Source: an uncultured Pirellulaceae bacterium (GTDB lineage: Bacteria > Planctomycetota > Planctomycetia > Pirellulales > Pirellulaceae). Taken from it: a stretch of 54,437 bases of DNA. The notes below the pieces were generated by a model that saw only the letters and a program-made list of their open reading frames with translations, did no database searches and was not told the origin of the DNA. A program made the translations under genes and the position numbers. Shown here in pieces: positions 9,446-20,982 of this stretch (position 1 is its first letter; every line of letters begins with the position of its first letter). The DNA is taken from contig CAJQPP010000111.1 in the NCBI GenBank assembly GCA_905480235.1, positions 1 through 54,437 on the forward strand. The letters run 5' to 3'.

Positions 9446-12400
9446 CTATTTCAACGGTGTGTTGATATTGGCTTGTTTGGCACCCGCTGAGTAGATGGCA
9501 GGTTCGTCGACACCGTCGCCGTTCCAATCTCCTACGACGGGTAGGTCGCCTCGGCCACCCATTTCGAAGACCTGGTCCGCCGCATCCTGTTGGTGGTTTC
9601 CATTGGTATCGATGACCCAGGAACCATCGCGGAAGATAGCGATTTCTTCGACGCCATCTCCATCGAAATCTCCCACGAGAGGGATATCACCTTCGGCTCC
9701 AAATCGGAATTCCGGGTCGTCCGTTCCTAACTGGCCGTCTCCATTCAAATCCAGTTGCCACACGCCACTTGAAAACATGCCGATGGTGCGAATGCCGTCG
9801 CCGTTCCAATCACCAGTCACTGGGGTATCTTCTCCATCACCATACCCAAATACATGGTCAATGACGTCGACTCTAGCCGCACCAAAACTGGTCAAACGCA
9901 TCGTTCTTGCACCCTCGGCGGCTTCCACCACTTGAGGAGGAATGTTTTTGGGGCGGGTTATGGCCTGGTTATCCGAGTCGGGAATGCCAGGTTCGGAATC
10001 GATAGCCATGGCGTCGCCTTCCCAAGCGGGACCATAAATACCGATATCAGATTTCCCGTCACCATCCCAATCACCTACGACCGGCCGATCATCCGCGTCG
10101 CCCAATCGAGCCATTAAGTCATCAATGTCCCAGGTACCGTTTCCATTCAGGTCGATCATCCAATAACCATCTTTATAGATGACTAATTCATCGGACCCGT
10201 CTCCGTCAAAATCACCTGATAGAGGTAGTCCGCCAATCATTCCGTAATAGGCATCTTCCTCGGCGACGATGAAATTGCCGTCTTCGTCATGGGTCGCGAA
10301 TGTCCAAGTACCAGCGTCCATGTCATAGCGATTCCAATCCTGTTCAGACAGTGTGCTAGTCTGCAACCAGTTGGGTTCCGCGGATGCGGACTCCGCGCCA
10401 CGCGGCGCACCGCCATTCACCACACTGAGGTGCCAAGTGTAAGCATCTCCCACGGGCAATGCTTCGGCAACGATTCCGCGACCTCCACCGACAAAAGCGG
10501 TGAAATTTGAGGACTGGCTGCCGGCTAACCCCAAACCTGGGATTAGAGGCGACCCCGGAGGCACAGGCGTTGGATAACGCACCGGTTGAGTGGGTGTGGT
10601 GGGTGGTAGACCTACCTGATCGGGTACCGCACGGACTTCGCTGAAATTATTCATCAAAGACGCTTGTCCAGCATTAACCCGCACATTAACGACCGAGTCC
10701 ATAATTTGCTCGCCCGAAAATGTAGATAACAATAACGATTGAGTCGCCGCATCAAATTCGGAATTAAATGTGAAGCCGGTGGTCGTTCCTGGCGTATCAT
10801 TGGCATCCGAGAAACCGGCAGGCTGTGTCTCAAGAACGATGTAATTACCTGCCTGCAATCCGCCAAACTGATAGGTGCCATCGGATCCTGTTTGCACCCA
10901 AACCTGGGCGTCCGGATTGTCTCCAAGGTGAGTGTAATCACTCCCCAAGACTTCACTCAACATGACCGGACGGGGCGATGTGCTGCCATTGACAGGATCG
11001 ATGTACCACCACAACTCCATGCGGACTCCGGAAATTGGCGTGTCGATTCCCGGATCATAAGTTGCATCGCGAAGATTGCGATAGCCGTCCGGTAAAATCC
11101 CGTTTTCGGTTTGAAAAGCCGGTCCATCGTCCCATACACGTCCCGATATCTCAGCAGCCTCTTGTTCACAGAAATTATAATTGACCAAGTTTTGTCCGCT
11201 GTCGATCACGACATCGCCAAGCATATTTTCCGAAGCATCTCCTCCGCCGGATCCAATCGCTTGCCCGGCGGTAAAATAATCAGCAGGCTGAATTTGCCGG
11301 ACCGAATAAACGCCTGGAAGAATTTGATCAAACTGGTAGCTTCCCTGCTCGTCGGTCATCGTTTCGCTAACGACATTTCCGTTGTGGTCGAGCAATTGCA
11401 TGGTCACGCCCGCCAAAGGAGCATCTCCCTGACTTGCGTCAAAAATACAATCTCCGTCCGGATCGAGGTGAACAAATCCTTGAATAGAGGCTAGTCGAAT
11501 TTCACCAAAATCGTAATCAACGCCATGTTGCCCACCACGCAATGTGATATTGGTATATTCGTCATTCTGTGCCGTCTCACCAACAGCGAGTCCTCCGACT
11601 CGGCCAATCGATTCCTTACCATCAAAGTAATCGCTTGGTTGTATTTCCTGAATGCTGTAAGTCCCGGCCACCAGATCGGTAAATTGATAAAACCCGTCCG
11701 CATTCGTTTTTTGCGTCGCGATTAGATCTCCGGAATCATTGAACAGCTGAATCGTAACACCAGCAATTCCGATTTCCGCGTCGCCTGCTCGAACCCCGTC
11801 GTTATTTACATCAAACCAAACGGTCCCGCTTAGCTGGGCAGGTAGGTGCTCGCAAAAATCATAATTGACCGCTTGATCACTGGACTGCAGTGTAATGCCA
11901 CTCAGTTGACCGTTGACTGCCTGACCTACCATGACTCCGTTGATAACACCCGGCATGGCACTACCATCCAGATAACCCTCGGGCGTGAACTCGCGTACGG
12001 CGTACTCGCCCGGGTCTAGATTTTCAAACGCATAGTATCCATTCTCATCGGTCGTGACCGACTCGATTACCTGCCCGTCGCCATTCAACAATTCTAAAAT
12101 GACTCCCGCCAGAGGTTGCTCGCCCTCGGTCGGTTCAAAAATGCAATTTCCGTTGATGTCTGCATGCACCGTCCCGGAAATAGAACCAGGCTTGAGCTCG
12201 CCGAAATTATAATTTATCCCCTCGGTACCTTCTAAAAGGTTCACGAATTGAAATTCATCGTTATTCGCTTTGCCAACGGTCTGTCCAAGCACGGTTCCCA
12301 GGGAGTCCTTCCCGTCAATGTAATCCGTGGGTTGGATTTCTTTGATGCTATAGGTGCCCGCATACAGGTCGCCAAATGCGTATTGGCCATTAATATCAGT

Positions 12401-14473
12401 AACCGTTTCGGTCACAAGATTGCCTGCCTCGTCGAACAATTGAATCGTAACGCCCCCGATTCCGGGTTCATTCCCATCAAGGTTTCCATCGTTATTCAAA
12501 TCGTGCCAGACGATGCCCTGCACTGCGGCTGGTTGATGTTCGCAAAAGTTATACATCGTCCCGGCATCACCCGACGACAACTCAATTCCAACGAAACGGT
12601 CGCTGACGGGCGAAAAGCCACTATCGACGCCATTGATCTGCCCCACATGTTCATCACCATCCAGCAAACCTCCAGGCTGAACCTCCACGATGGAGTAAGA
12701 GCCCGGCACTAGCGAATCGAATTCGTAGAATCCTTCTGCATCGGTCATACTCGAGGCGACTAAATTGCCTTGAATATCGTACAGCTCCACGGTGACGCCT
12801 TCGATGCCCTGATGATTCGGGTCTAGCGGATCTAGGCACTCACCTTCGGGTGTCGCCAACGTGACATAGCCATTGATGGTCGCAGGTTTTAATTCCCCAA
12901 AATTGTATTCCACACCATGGTCATCTGGCCGCAATTCGATGTTCTTCACACCGTCGTTTCCAAGCTCTCCAACGTTGACACCCCCGATGGTGCCTACCGC
13001 ATCTTTTCCATCAACAAACCCGAGCAGCGGATTGGAGCCTTTGGGGTAGTTGTTAATTTCAGTGATTTCGTAAACGCCGGGTGGTAGAGAGCTAACCTCG
13101 TAATGTCCGTTGGCATCGGTTCGCACAAAGATGGGCGCGGAATCAGCAAATGGGTCAATTCCTGAAACATCGCCGGAACCCGTTCGCGTTACCTGAATCA
13201 ATACGTTGGCAATGCCCTCTTCACCTAAATCAAAAACCCCATCGTCATTGCGATCGTGCCAGACATTCCCTTGAATGGAAGCCGGCTTGACCTCGCAAAA
13301 GTCATAATTCTCGGCGACCGTGCCACCTAACGGAATATCGATTTCTCCAATAACATTCGGGGCTCCGTCCGCATCGTCGGACACCACACCTGAATCCACT
13401 CCTGCCACCTGTCCGGCAACCGCACCGACATCTAAATAATTCGCCGGCTGGCTTTCCACGATACGGTAAGTTCCTGGTGTTAACCCAAGGTTCGCATCGA
13501 ATTCATAACTACCTTGGCCGTCAGTTTGTGTACCAGCCACGCTTTCATAAAACCCGGTGTCATGATTCAATTTCTGCAAGGTAATGAAAACCCCGCCGAT
13601 TCCCTGTTCGCCACCATCGTGTTCGCAATTCAAGTTTTCGTCGTGATAGACAGAACCCGAGATCGTGACGGGCTTGGGAACCAATTCAAAGGCATCAATT
13701 GCACCAGCCGTACGATTCCCATTCCCTTCTTGATTATCCCGAACCAAGTCGAGCGTACTATTGGATAGTTCTTCGCCTTCGGCCAAGAGAAGGTCGTACT
13801 CATCAAAAAACTTTCCGGAATTCTGAGTTTGAGACTGCCCATCGCTAAGCGTCGTTTGAATGGTGACATCCAGCGGACTGAAATTGTAGTTTTCATCGAC
13901 GAAGGTGGTATCAAATAGAGTGCCTTCGAATTCTACGCCGGAGGCAATTTTATCATTACGAAGCGTCTCGACTTCATCAACATCCACCGTGAAGGCTAAC
14001 TTATCACCTGCATGAAAGTCGCGTACGTCGACCGTCATCTGCAAACCATCCGCTGAGACCTGCACGCCAAGAATGTCGTCTTGACTGACACCCAGCGAAC
14101 CTGCGGCATTAAACTGGAAACCATGAAATTGACCAGCACCGGGCGTTGCGCCATCGATATCGAAGAACATATCACCCTGTGACAACCCTCCGCTGAGATC
14201 CTGATCTCCATTGATGACAAATTGAGTCATCTGCGTCGATGCTGAGCCACCCTCGAAGGTTACCTCAAAGTAATCCGGGGTCGTGTCTTGCCCGAAATCA
14301 TCTTCGAGGTAAGTGATACCGGCGATTACAGGATCGGCGTCCAGCAATTGCCGCGGTTCCATTTTCTCGAAGTGACAACGTCGCTGAATAGAGCGTTTGG
14401 CGTGAGCGGCATCAACACGTATTTTACGGCCGCGTTTCAGATGATTGAAAAGTCCCAATTCAGTGCCCTCCAT
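9446..14473 (-). CDS. Giant secreted SdrD-B-like repeat protein with LEPRxLL-type motif and FG-GAP-like C-terminus
   Basis: Predicted surface or extracellular protein of 1675 residues. The basic N-terminus leads to MEPRQLLDAD (38-47), the planctomycete LEPRxLL-type motif found near the start of many giant secreted proteins. A beta-rich domain follows (about 50-260). Eight SdrD-B/SpaA-like beta-sandwich repeats then span about 268-1281, each starting xxISGxVxxDxNxDG and ending NYxFxE. Repeats 1, 3, 5 and 7 each contain exactly two cysteines (283/393, 546/644, 777/874, 1009/1102), while repeats 2, 4, 6 and 8 contain none. The C-terminal part (about 1430-1670) has FG-GAP/VCBS-like GDFDGDG and GDWNGDG calcium-loop repeats that probably form a propeller. 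ATG 14473 lacks a strong ribosome-binding site. The WD40 gene lies 86 bases upstream on the same strand. Adhesin or matrix role is inference. Confidence 0.9.
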   Translation of the reverse strand: MEGTELGLFNHLKRGRKIRVDAAHAKRSIQRRCHFEKMEPRQLLDADPVIAGITYLEDDFGQDTTPDYFEVTFEGGSASTQMTQFVINGDQDLSGGLSQGDMFFDIDGATPGAGQFHGFQFNAAGSLGVSQDDILGVQVSADGLQMTVDVRDFHAGDKLAFTVDVDEVETLRNDKIASGVEFEGTLFDTTFVDENYNFSPLDVTIQTTLSDGQSQTQNSGKFFDEYDLLLAEGEELSNSTLDLVRDNQEGNGNRTAGAIDAFELVPKPVTISGSVYHDENLNCEHDGGEQGIGGVFITLQKLNHDTGFYESVAGTQTDGQGSYEFDANLGLTPGTYRIVESQPANYLDVGAVAGQVAGVDSGVVSDDADGAPNVIGEIDIPLGGTVAENYDFCEVKPASIQGNVWHDRNDDGVFDLGEEGIANVLIQVTRTGSGDVSGIDPFADSAPIFVRTDANGHYEVSSLPPGVYEITEINNYPKGSNPLLGFVDGKDAVGTIGGVNVGELGNDGVKNIELRPDDHGVEYNFGELKPATINGYVTLATPEGECLDPLDPNHQGIEGVTVELYDIQGNLVASSMTDAEGFYEFDSLVPGSYSIVEVQPGGLLDGDEHVGQINGVDSGFSPVSDRFVGIELSSGDAGTMYNFCEHQPAAVQGIVWHDLNNDGNLDGNEPGIGGVTIQLFDEAGNLVTETVTDINGQYAFGDLYAGTYSIKEIQPTDYIDGKDSLGTVLGQTVGKANNDEFQFVNLLEGTEGINYNFGELKPGSISGTVHADINGNCIFEPTEGEQPLAGVILELLNGDGQVIESVTTDENGYYAFENLDPGEYAVREFTPEGYLDGSAMPGVINGVMVGQAVNGQLSGITLQSSDQAVNYDFCEHLPAQLSGTVWFDVNNDGVRAGDAEIGIAGVTIQLFNDSGDLIATQKTNADGFYQFTDLVAGTYSIQEIQPSDYFDGKESIGRVGGLAVGETAQNDEYTNITLRGGQHGVDYDFGEIRLASIQGFVHLDPDGDCIFDASQGDAPLAGVTMQLLDHNGNVVSETMTDEQGSYQFDQILPGVYSVRQIQPADYFTAGQAIGSGGGDASENMLGDVVIDSGQNLVNYNFCEQEAAEISGRVWDDGPAFQTENGILPDGYRNLRDATYDPGIDTPISGVRMELWWYIDPVNGSTSPRPVMLSEVLGSDYTHLGDNPDAQVWVQTGSDGTYQFGGLQAGNYIVLETQPAGFSDANDTPGTTTGFTFNSEFDAATQSLLLSTFSGEQIMDSVVNVRVNAGQASLMNNFSEVRAVPDQVGLPPTTPTQPVRYPTPVPPGSPLIPGLGLAGSQSSNFTAFVGGGRGIVAEALPVGDAYTWHLSVVNGGAPRGAESASAEPNWLQTSTLSEQDWNRYDMDAGTWTFATHDEDGNFIVAEEDAYYGMIGGLPLSGDFDGDGSDELVIYKDGYWMIDLNGNGTWDIDDLMARLGDADDRPVVGDWDGDGKSDIGIYGPAWEGDAMAIDSEPGIPDSDNQAITRPKNIPPQVVEAAEGARTMRLTSFGAARVDVIDHVFGYGDGEDTPVTGDWNGDGIRTIGMFSSGVWQLDLNGDGQLGTDDPEFRFGAEGDIPLVGDFDGDGVEEIAIFRDGSWVIDTNGNHQQDAADQVFEMGGRGDLPVVGDWNGDGVDEPAIYSAGAKQANINTPLK
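10631..13675 (-). repeat. Eight-fold SdrD-B-like coding repeat, alternating Cys-pair and Cys-free units
   Basis: The coding region for residues about 268-1281 of the giant protein contains eight diverged units of 105-175 residues. Odd units share a cysteine in the calcium-loop segment (NLNC, EGEC, NGNC, DGDC) and a second in the last strand (DFCE or NFCE). Even units have NDDG/NNDG and NFGE or similar with no cysteine. This indicates a two-domain unit amplified about four times. Nucleotide identity between units is low, so the duplication is old. Confidence 0.85.
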
Positions 14474-14559
14474 GAACAGCTGTCAGGTTATTATGCGACC
14501 TCGATCATTCCGTTGATCGCAATGGTTGGTTTCTATGCGTTTTGAAAAACGCCCAGCAT

Positions 14560-15588
14560 TTAACGTTGAAAAGTATTCAGATCATCCAGCAACGCAGTTT
14601 TCTCAGTGGTCCAGATGCGGACCTGCGTGTCGTAACTACCAGAGACCAAAATATTGTCTTGGAAATCCAAACTTGTGATGCTCCCATTGTGTCCAACGAG
14701 TGCACCAATCTGCACGAAATCGCCTAAGCTCCAAACGTAAATCGTGTTGTCACTTCCTCCGGTTGCGAGTAAACCGTCCCGTAATAGACACAGCGAAAAT
14801 AATTTCCCGTCGTGTTTGGGCAACGTGCGAATGTCTTTTGTATTTTCGAGACTCGTAATACGAATCAATCGATCGTCACCACAGCTCACGAGTTGGTTCT
14901 TATCGGTAATCGCTAATTGTCGAATGCGTTGAGTGTGCAACGGCAACGTTGTTTTTGAAACACCGTCATCCACACTCCAAATCTCTACTTTTCCGTCGCG
15001 CCCGCCAGCGGCCAACAATTGATTGTTGGGTGAAAAAACAACCGCTCTCATGTCGCCACAGCTCGCCACTAGGGACTTCAATGTTTGCCCCGATGCCACG
15101 TCGTAAATTCGCACCACATTCTCGAATCCAACCGTTGCTAGTTTGGAGCCGTCGCTGGACCAGGCAACATCCAAAATTGCAGCCGGATGCTCGGCCAGTA
15201 AACGCGGTTTACGGCCTTCGTTGATTTTCCAAATCACCAAGCGACGGTCATTTCCTGCAGTCGCCAGAAGATTACCGTCCGGAGAAAATTTTGCCACACG
15301 CACCCAATCAGTGTGCCCTGCAAGGTGCTGCTCAAAATCACGACGAGAACGGTCGTAGAGACTCACAACATGGTCGTCGCCAACCATGGCAATCAACTGG
15401 CCGGCCGGTTGAAGACTGACGCTAGTAATCACTGGAGATTTTTTCGTCGCTGGATCCGCTTCGGTTCGAATAAAACTGCTGGACCAATCGATGCTGTTTT
15501 GACGGACACTTTGGGCACTGAGCGTGGCTGAGATACCAAAGCCCAACACGGCAAAAAAACCGCAAATCAAAATTCGGCGATAAACCAT
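14560..15588 (-). CDS. Secreted WD40 beta-propeller protein
   Basis: The protein has 342 residues. I start it at ATG 15588 because GGAG lies 9 bases upstream and the protein then begins with a signal peptide (MVYRRILICGFFAVLGFGISATLSAQ); the longer open frame to 15627 adds residues without a good site. After the signal there are about seven WD40 blades with recurrent GHTDWVRVAKFSPDGNLLATAGNDRRLVIWK-like units, e.g. KLATVGFENVVRIYD, LLAAGGRDGKVEIWS, LLATGGSDNTIYVWS and ILVSGSYDTQVRIWT. It is probably a periplasmic scaffold; the partner is unknown. It may be cotranscribed with the giant repeat gene 86 bases downstream. Confidence 0.9.
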   Translation of the reverse strand: MVYRRILICGFFAVLGFGISATLSAQSVRQNSIDWSSSFIRTEADPATKKSPVITSVSLQPAGQLIAMVGDDHVVSLYDRSRRDFEQHLAGHTDWVRVAKFSPDGNLLATAGNDRRLVIWKINEGRKPRLLAEHPAAILDVAWSSDGSKLATVGFENVVRIYDVASGQTLKSLVASCGDMRAVVFSPNNQLLAAGGRDGKVEIWSVDDGVSKTTLPLHTQRIRQLAITDKNQLVSCGDDRLIRITSLENTKDIRTLPKHDGKLFSLCLLRDGLLATGGSDNTIYVWSLGDFVQIGALVGHNGSITSLDFQDNILVSGSYDTQVRIWTTEKTALLDDLNTFQR

Positions 15589-15906
15589 TTTCCAAGACTC
15601 CACAAACCAGCCAATGATCAAGGTCAACGCAAAGCGCGTATCTTACGACGCGACGGTGGTAACCTCCTCTTCGATTATCGGACCTGACCCGTGTCACGGT
15701 TAGTGTTTGTTGGAGAAAGAAAATCAGCGCATGCTAAAGTTTTCAGGTAGGTGAAAGCAGGTAAAAGAGGCCCCGCACAAACGTCACAGCTTGCTACCGA
15801 TGCCGTGAATTCGTGCCAGTTAGTCCGGGCAAGCGAAAGATGGGGAAAAAGCCAGTAAATCAAATTGCGCGCGGCCACGAATGACAGCACCCGAGCCTCA
15901 ACGATG
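15589..15906. other. Intergenic region, no gene seen
   Basis: This 318-base gap lies between mtfA and the WD40 gene, both on the minus strand. It should contain the WD40 promoter. Short open frames here have no family features, signal peptide or ribosome-binding site. No terminator hairpin is evident. Confidence 0.4.
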
Positions 15907-16680
15907 TCAATCTGCTTGCGTTGCGGTGTGCTGCCAAGCCGTTGGATTTACGCGATAGTATGCCTGCAAAAGATCGAATAGTTCCGCATGATGCTGTGAA
16001 AGCTGGTACGGTTCTTCGAAGTACATCTCCGATGTCACAGCAAAAAATTCTGCCAAATTTGTTGCCGCATAAGGATCTAAAAAGGTATGCCTGCCCTGGC
16101 GAACCGCCAAAAGTAGCGCGTGATAATCCGAACTCACGACCATTTTCCAGCGTTCCATGATGGCTTCGTCTTCGAAGGAGACGTTGCCACCCATCTCCCC
16201 ATCCAACCCGTCCAAAGCATGCGCAAATTCGTGAATTACTAGATTCCGGCCGTCACCTCGGTGGCGTCCACCATAAACAACATCTCGCCACGACAGCACA
16301 ATTGGGCCACCTTGCCAGGCCTCTCCGGACCGATGTTCCTCGTCGATAAGCCAGCCCGAATCCGATTGGCGCCGGAAAGACTGGGGATAGACAAGGATGG
16401 TTTTAACGTTGTCAAAATAGAAATCATCAACGCCTAAAAGCATCAGGCTGGCTTGGGCGGCGATGGTAACCTTCATTTCTTCTGTCAGTTCCAGGCCTCG
16501 ACACCCTTCCCAAAACTTTTCCGCAATGAAAATTTTGATGCGACCCTGCAGAGCCTCCATCTCATTGTCGCTTAAGCCCTGTACCAAGCGGACGTTTCGC
16601 TTCAAAAAACCAGACCAAGAATCCGGCCAAGGTTGTTTCAAATATCTCTTCCGCCGGTGCTTTTGAAACCAACCTAACAT
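15907..16680 (-). CDS. mtfA: MtfA-type zinc-dependent peptidase
   Basis: In E. coli MtfA is a cytosolic zinc aminopeptidase that binds the Mlc repressor; the role in planctomycetes is unknown. The 257-residue sequence has the family layout: basic N-terminus MLGWFQKHRRKRYL, WPDSWSGFLKRNVRLVQGLSDNE, LEL-EMKVTIAAQASLMLLG, then GGPIVLSWRDVVYGG, the zinc motif HEFAHALDGLDG (HExxH) and the downstream glutamate segment DPYAATNLAEFFAVTSEMYFEEP. ATG 16680 is preferred over GTG 16695 because GGAA precedes it and the family normally starts this close to the WF/WP segment. It is monocistronic by spacing. Confidence 0.92.
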   Translation of the reverse strand: MLGWFQKHRRKRYLKQPWPDSWSGFLKRNVRLVQGLSDNEMEALQGRIKIFIAEKFWEGCRGLELTEEMKVTIAAQASLMLLGVDDFYFDNVKTILVYPQSFRRQSDSGWLIDEEHRSGEAWQGGPIVLSWRDVVYGGRHRGDGRNLVIHEFAHALDGLDGEMGGNVSFEDEAIMERWKMVVSSDYHALLLAVRQGRHTFLDPYAATNLAEFFAVTSEMYFEEPYQLSQHHAELFDLLQAYYRVNPTAWQHTATQAD

Positions 16681-16832
16681 TGAAGTACTTTCCACTCACA
16701 GGATCAGATGAAGCAGTCGCGACACGGGTAACAGGCTCAATTCTCTCAGGGCTTTAACCAGCCGTTTTGACGTTATTACCGACCACCCGGATTTTCATTG
16801 GGCCTGTACTCGAAATCTTTCGGTTCGCGTAA

Positions 16833-18776
<1,944 letters not shown>

Positions 18777-18855
18777 TGATATTCAATTAAAAGAGTATTT
18801 GATGTTTGGCACCCCGATGACTGTCTCGGCAGTGCGACGAAATCTCCGCGAGCGT

Positions 18856-20064
18856 TTATTTTTGCGCCTTCAGCCGATGCGAAACTGCTTCGGCTTGTCG
18901 CAACACCCGCAATGCGTTTCCCCCGAGGATTTTGTGAATACCCTCTTTCTGATAACCCCGATTCAATAGTTCCTGGGTAATCATGGGGTAACAGGACACA
19001 TCCTCCAGTCCGCGTGGCAACCCGCGTATGCCGTCGTAATCCGATCCAATACCGACGTGGTCAATCCCAGCCGTCTTGACGATATGGTCGATGTGATCCA
19101 CCACGATTCTAAAATCCCCACGGCATCGCCGATCAATGGCCAATTTATCTTTCGGCAAACAAAAGCCCGTATTGAAATTGACCATGACAACGCCGCCATT
19201 CTCGGCGGTTAATTTTAAAATATCGTCGGGTACATTGCGTACGTGATCGCACAAAGAACGCGCAGAAGAATGACTGTAAATCACGGGGGCTTCGGTAACG
19301 GCAAGCGTCTTCCGCATGCATTCGGGACTCACATGAGAAATGTCTACCAACATGCCAATTTCATTCATCTCCCGCACCACCTCTTCCCCGAACGCGTTCA
19401 GGCCACCGACTCGGGGTTCATCGGTACAGGCATCGGCCCAATCCAGATTTTTGGAATGAGTCAGCGTCATGTAACGGGCGCCTCGATTGTATAATTCACG
19501 GAGTCGCGATAGAGAATTTTCGATGGAATGTCCGCCCTCGACACCGATCATCGAAGCGATTTTCCCTTGTTTTACAATCCGCTCCAGATCGTCGGCCGTC
19601 AGTGCCAATTCAAATTCATCCGGATAGCGCTGGCACATCTCATGGACTAATTCAATTTGTTCCAACGTAGTCACATAAGCATTTCCAGCAGCCATCGTTG
19701 ATGCCGGAACGTAAACGGACCAAAATTGAGCTTTGACTCCGCCCTCTTTTAATCGCGCGATATCAGTGTGGAACTTGGTGGGTTGGGAGATATCCACTTT
19801 ATCAAATGAAGAGTTTGCTTTGGACCGCATCGCCCAAGGCAAATCATTATGCCCGTCAAACAGCATTCCAGAATGGTGTATTTCCAGGGCCTCTTTGCTG
19901 ACCTGAAATGATTCACAGAATTTCGCGGCCGCTTGTTCTTCCAATTCCAACGCAGCGCGTTGCTCCTGAGTTATCACTGGTGGTTGTTCAGGTTCGCCCG
20001 TTTGAGCGAACAGAGTTTCCACCGAAAGAGTCAAAAAAAGCAGGGAGAGCGGGATAGTTTTCAT
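18856..20064 (-). CDS. Secreted M19 (renal-type) membrane dipeptidase
   Basis: Zinc dipeptidase of the amidohydrolase superfamily, cleaving dipeptides and some D-amino-acid dipeptides. A signal peptide (MKTIPLSLLFLTLSVETLFAQ) indicates a periplasmic location. The 402 residues include DGHNDLPWAM (first two zinc ligands), IGVEGGHSIE (bridging glutamate), THSKNLDWADAC, LVDISHVS and YSHSSARSL (histidine ligands), and HVGIGSDYDG. The N-terminal stretch of about 50 residues after the signal is Gln/Glu/Ala-rich linker. GGGGGT upstream of ATG supports the start. The catalytic set is complete. It is 82 bases downstream of a glycosyltransferase gene on the same strand. Confidence 0.94.
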   Translation of the reverse strand: MKTIPLSLLFLTLSVETLFAQTGEPEQPPVITQEQRAALELEEQAAAKFCESFQVSKEALEIHHSGMLFDGHNDLPWAMRSKANSSFDKVDISQPTKFHTDIARLKEGGVKAQFWSVYVPASTMAAGNAYVTTLEQIELVHEMCQRYPDEFELALTADDLERIVKQGKIASMIGVEGGHSIENSLSRLRELYNRGARYMTLTHSKNLDWADACTDEPRVGGLNAFGEEVVREMNEIGMLVDISHVSPECMRKTLAVTEAPVIYSHSSARSLCDHVRNVPDDILKLTAENGGVVMVNFNTGFCLPKDKLAIDRRCRGDFRIVVDHIDHIVKTAGIDHVGIGSDYDGIRGLPRGLEDVSCYPMITQELLNRGYQKEGIHKILGGNALRVLRQAEAVSHRLKAQK

Positions 20065-20145
20065 GTTAGATGACCCCCAAAACGTGGTTGGTGTTTTTCC
20101 TTATTTTAGCGAATCCGATCTCCCGGTACAGCAGACGCTGACGGC

Positions 20146-20865
20146 CTAGTGCCTGCGTATCGCCAACCAAATGATATCGCGTAGATTGCGGAAGACCTCG
20201 CTCAAGGAGACCTTTGACTCTCCTTCCACACGATCCGTAAACACGATCGGTACTTCATGCATTCTGGCCTTAACTCGCCTCAAATGCAGCAAGATCTGTT
20301 CTAGGTAGGCATAACCCCGGCAATCAATCGCCGACAACTCGATCTCTCGGAGCGTTTTCGCACGGTACATTCGCAACGCGCTGCTGTTATCCCGGGTGGG
20401 TAACCAAAGCACCCACCTGGCAAACCCATTAACCAGTCGAGAGGCAATCCGGCGTGGTAAACTCCAATTATCAATGCGCCCTCCATCGACATAGCGTGAA
20501 CCAATCAACACATCCGAGCTATCTGTAACCGCCGCATTCCACAACCGGGCCAAGTCCTCTGGGCGATGGCTCAAATCCGCATCCATGGTTCCGACCCATT
20601 TTGGAGACTGTTTCAAGGCTTGCTGGATACCGGCGATGGTGGCAATGCCCAACCCATTTTTTGTTTCACGATGCAACAACTCGATGCGCGGCTCTTGAGT
20701 GGCAGTCTGCTTGACCCACAGGCCCGTTCCATCGGGTGAATTATCGTCCACCACCAAGATTTTTGCCGCAGGTAAATGCCGCCATATGGCCTCTACCAAG
20801 CGAGGGATCGTTTGGCGTTCGTTGTAGGTCGCAATAACGATGATCAGTTCCAAGGAAACACCCAT
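20146..20865 (-). CDS. Polyprenol monophosphomannose synthase-like glycosyltransferase (GT2)
   Basis: Cytosolic-face GT2 enzyme similar to dolichol-phosphate mannose synthases: transfers a hexose from a nucleotide sugar to a polyprenyl phosphate. In 239 residues the N-terminal IIVIATYNERQTIPRLVEAIW, LVVDDNSPDGTGLWVK and the metal site MDADLSHRPEDLARLW are clear, followed by IGSRYVDGGRIDNW and a KVSLSEVFRNLRDIIWLA-type end. There is no C-terminal membrane domain, so it is the short soluble form. The start ATG has no strong ribosome-binding site. It is divergent from an MFS transporter. Substrate inferred only. Confidence 0.93.
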   Translation of the reverse strand: MGVSLELIIVIATYNERQTIPRLVEAIWRHLPAAKILVVDDNSPDGTGLWVKQTATQEPRIELLHRETKNGLGIATIAGIQQALKQSPKWVGTMDADLSHRPEDLARLWNAAVTDSSDVLIGSRYVDGGRIDNWSLPRRIASRLVNGFARWVLWLPTRDNSSALRMYRAKTLREIELSAIDCRGYAYLEQILLHLRRVKARMHEVPIVFTDRVEGESKVSLSEVFRNLRDIIWLAIRRH

Positions 20866-20982
20866 TTTACGTTAACATCTTCATTAACCGGGTAGCGGAC
20901 GTTGCACGAATGAAGGCGACATCCTAAAGTCGGGCATTCTTGCCTGTCAAACGCCGAGCCACTCTTGTCTGTACCCACCGCA

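Noticed and set aside
9446..14473. CRISPR array or DNA-level satellite in the repeat-rich region
   Set aside because: The periodicity is at protein level with diverged nucleotides and units of 300 bases or more; there are no short identical direct repeats with unique spacers.
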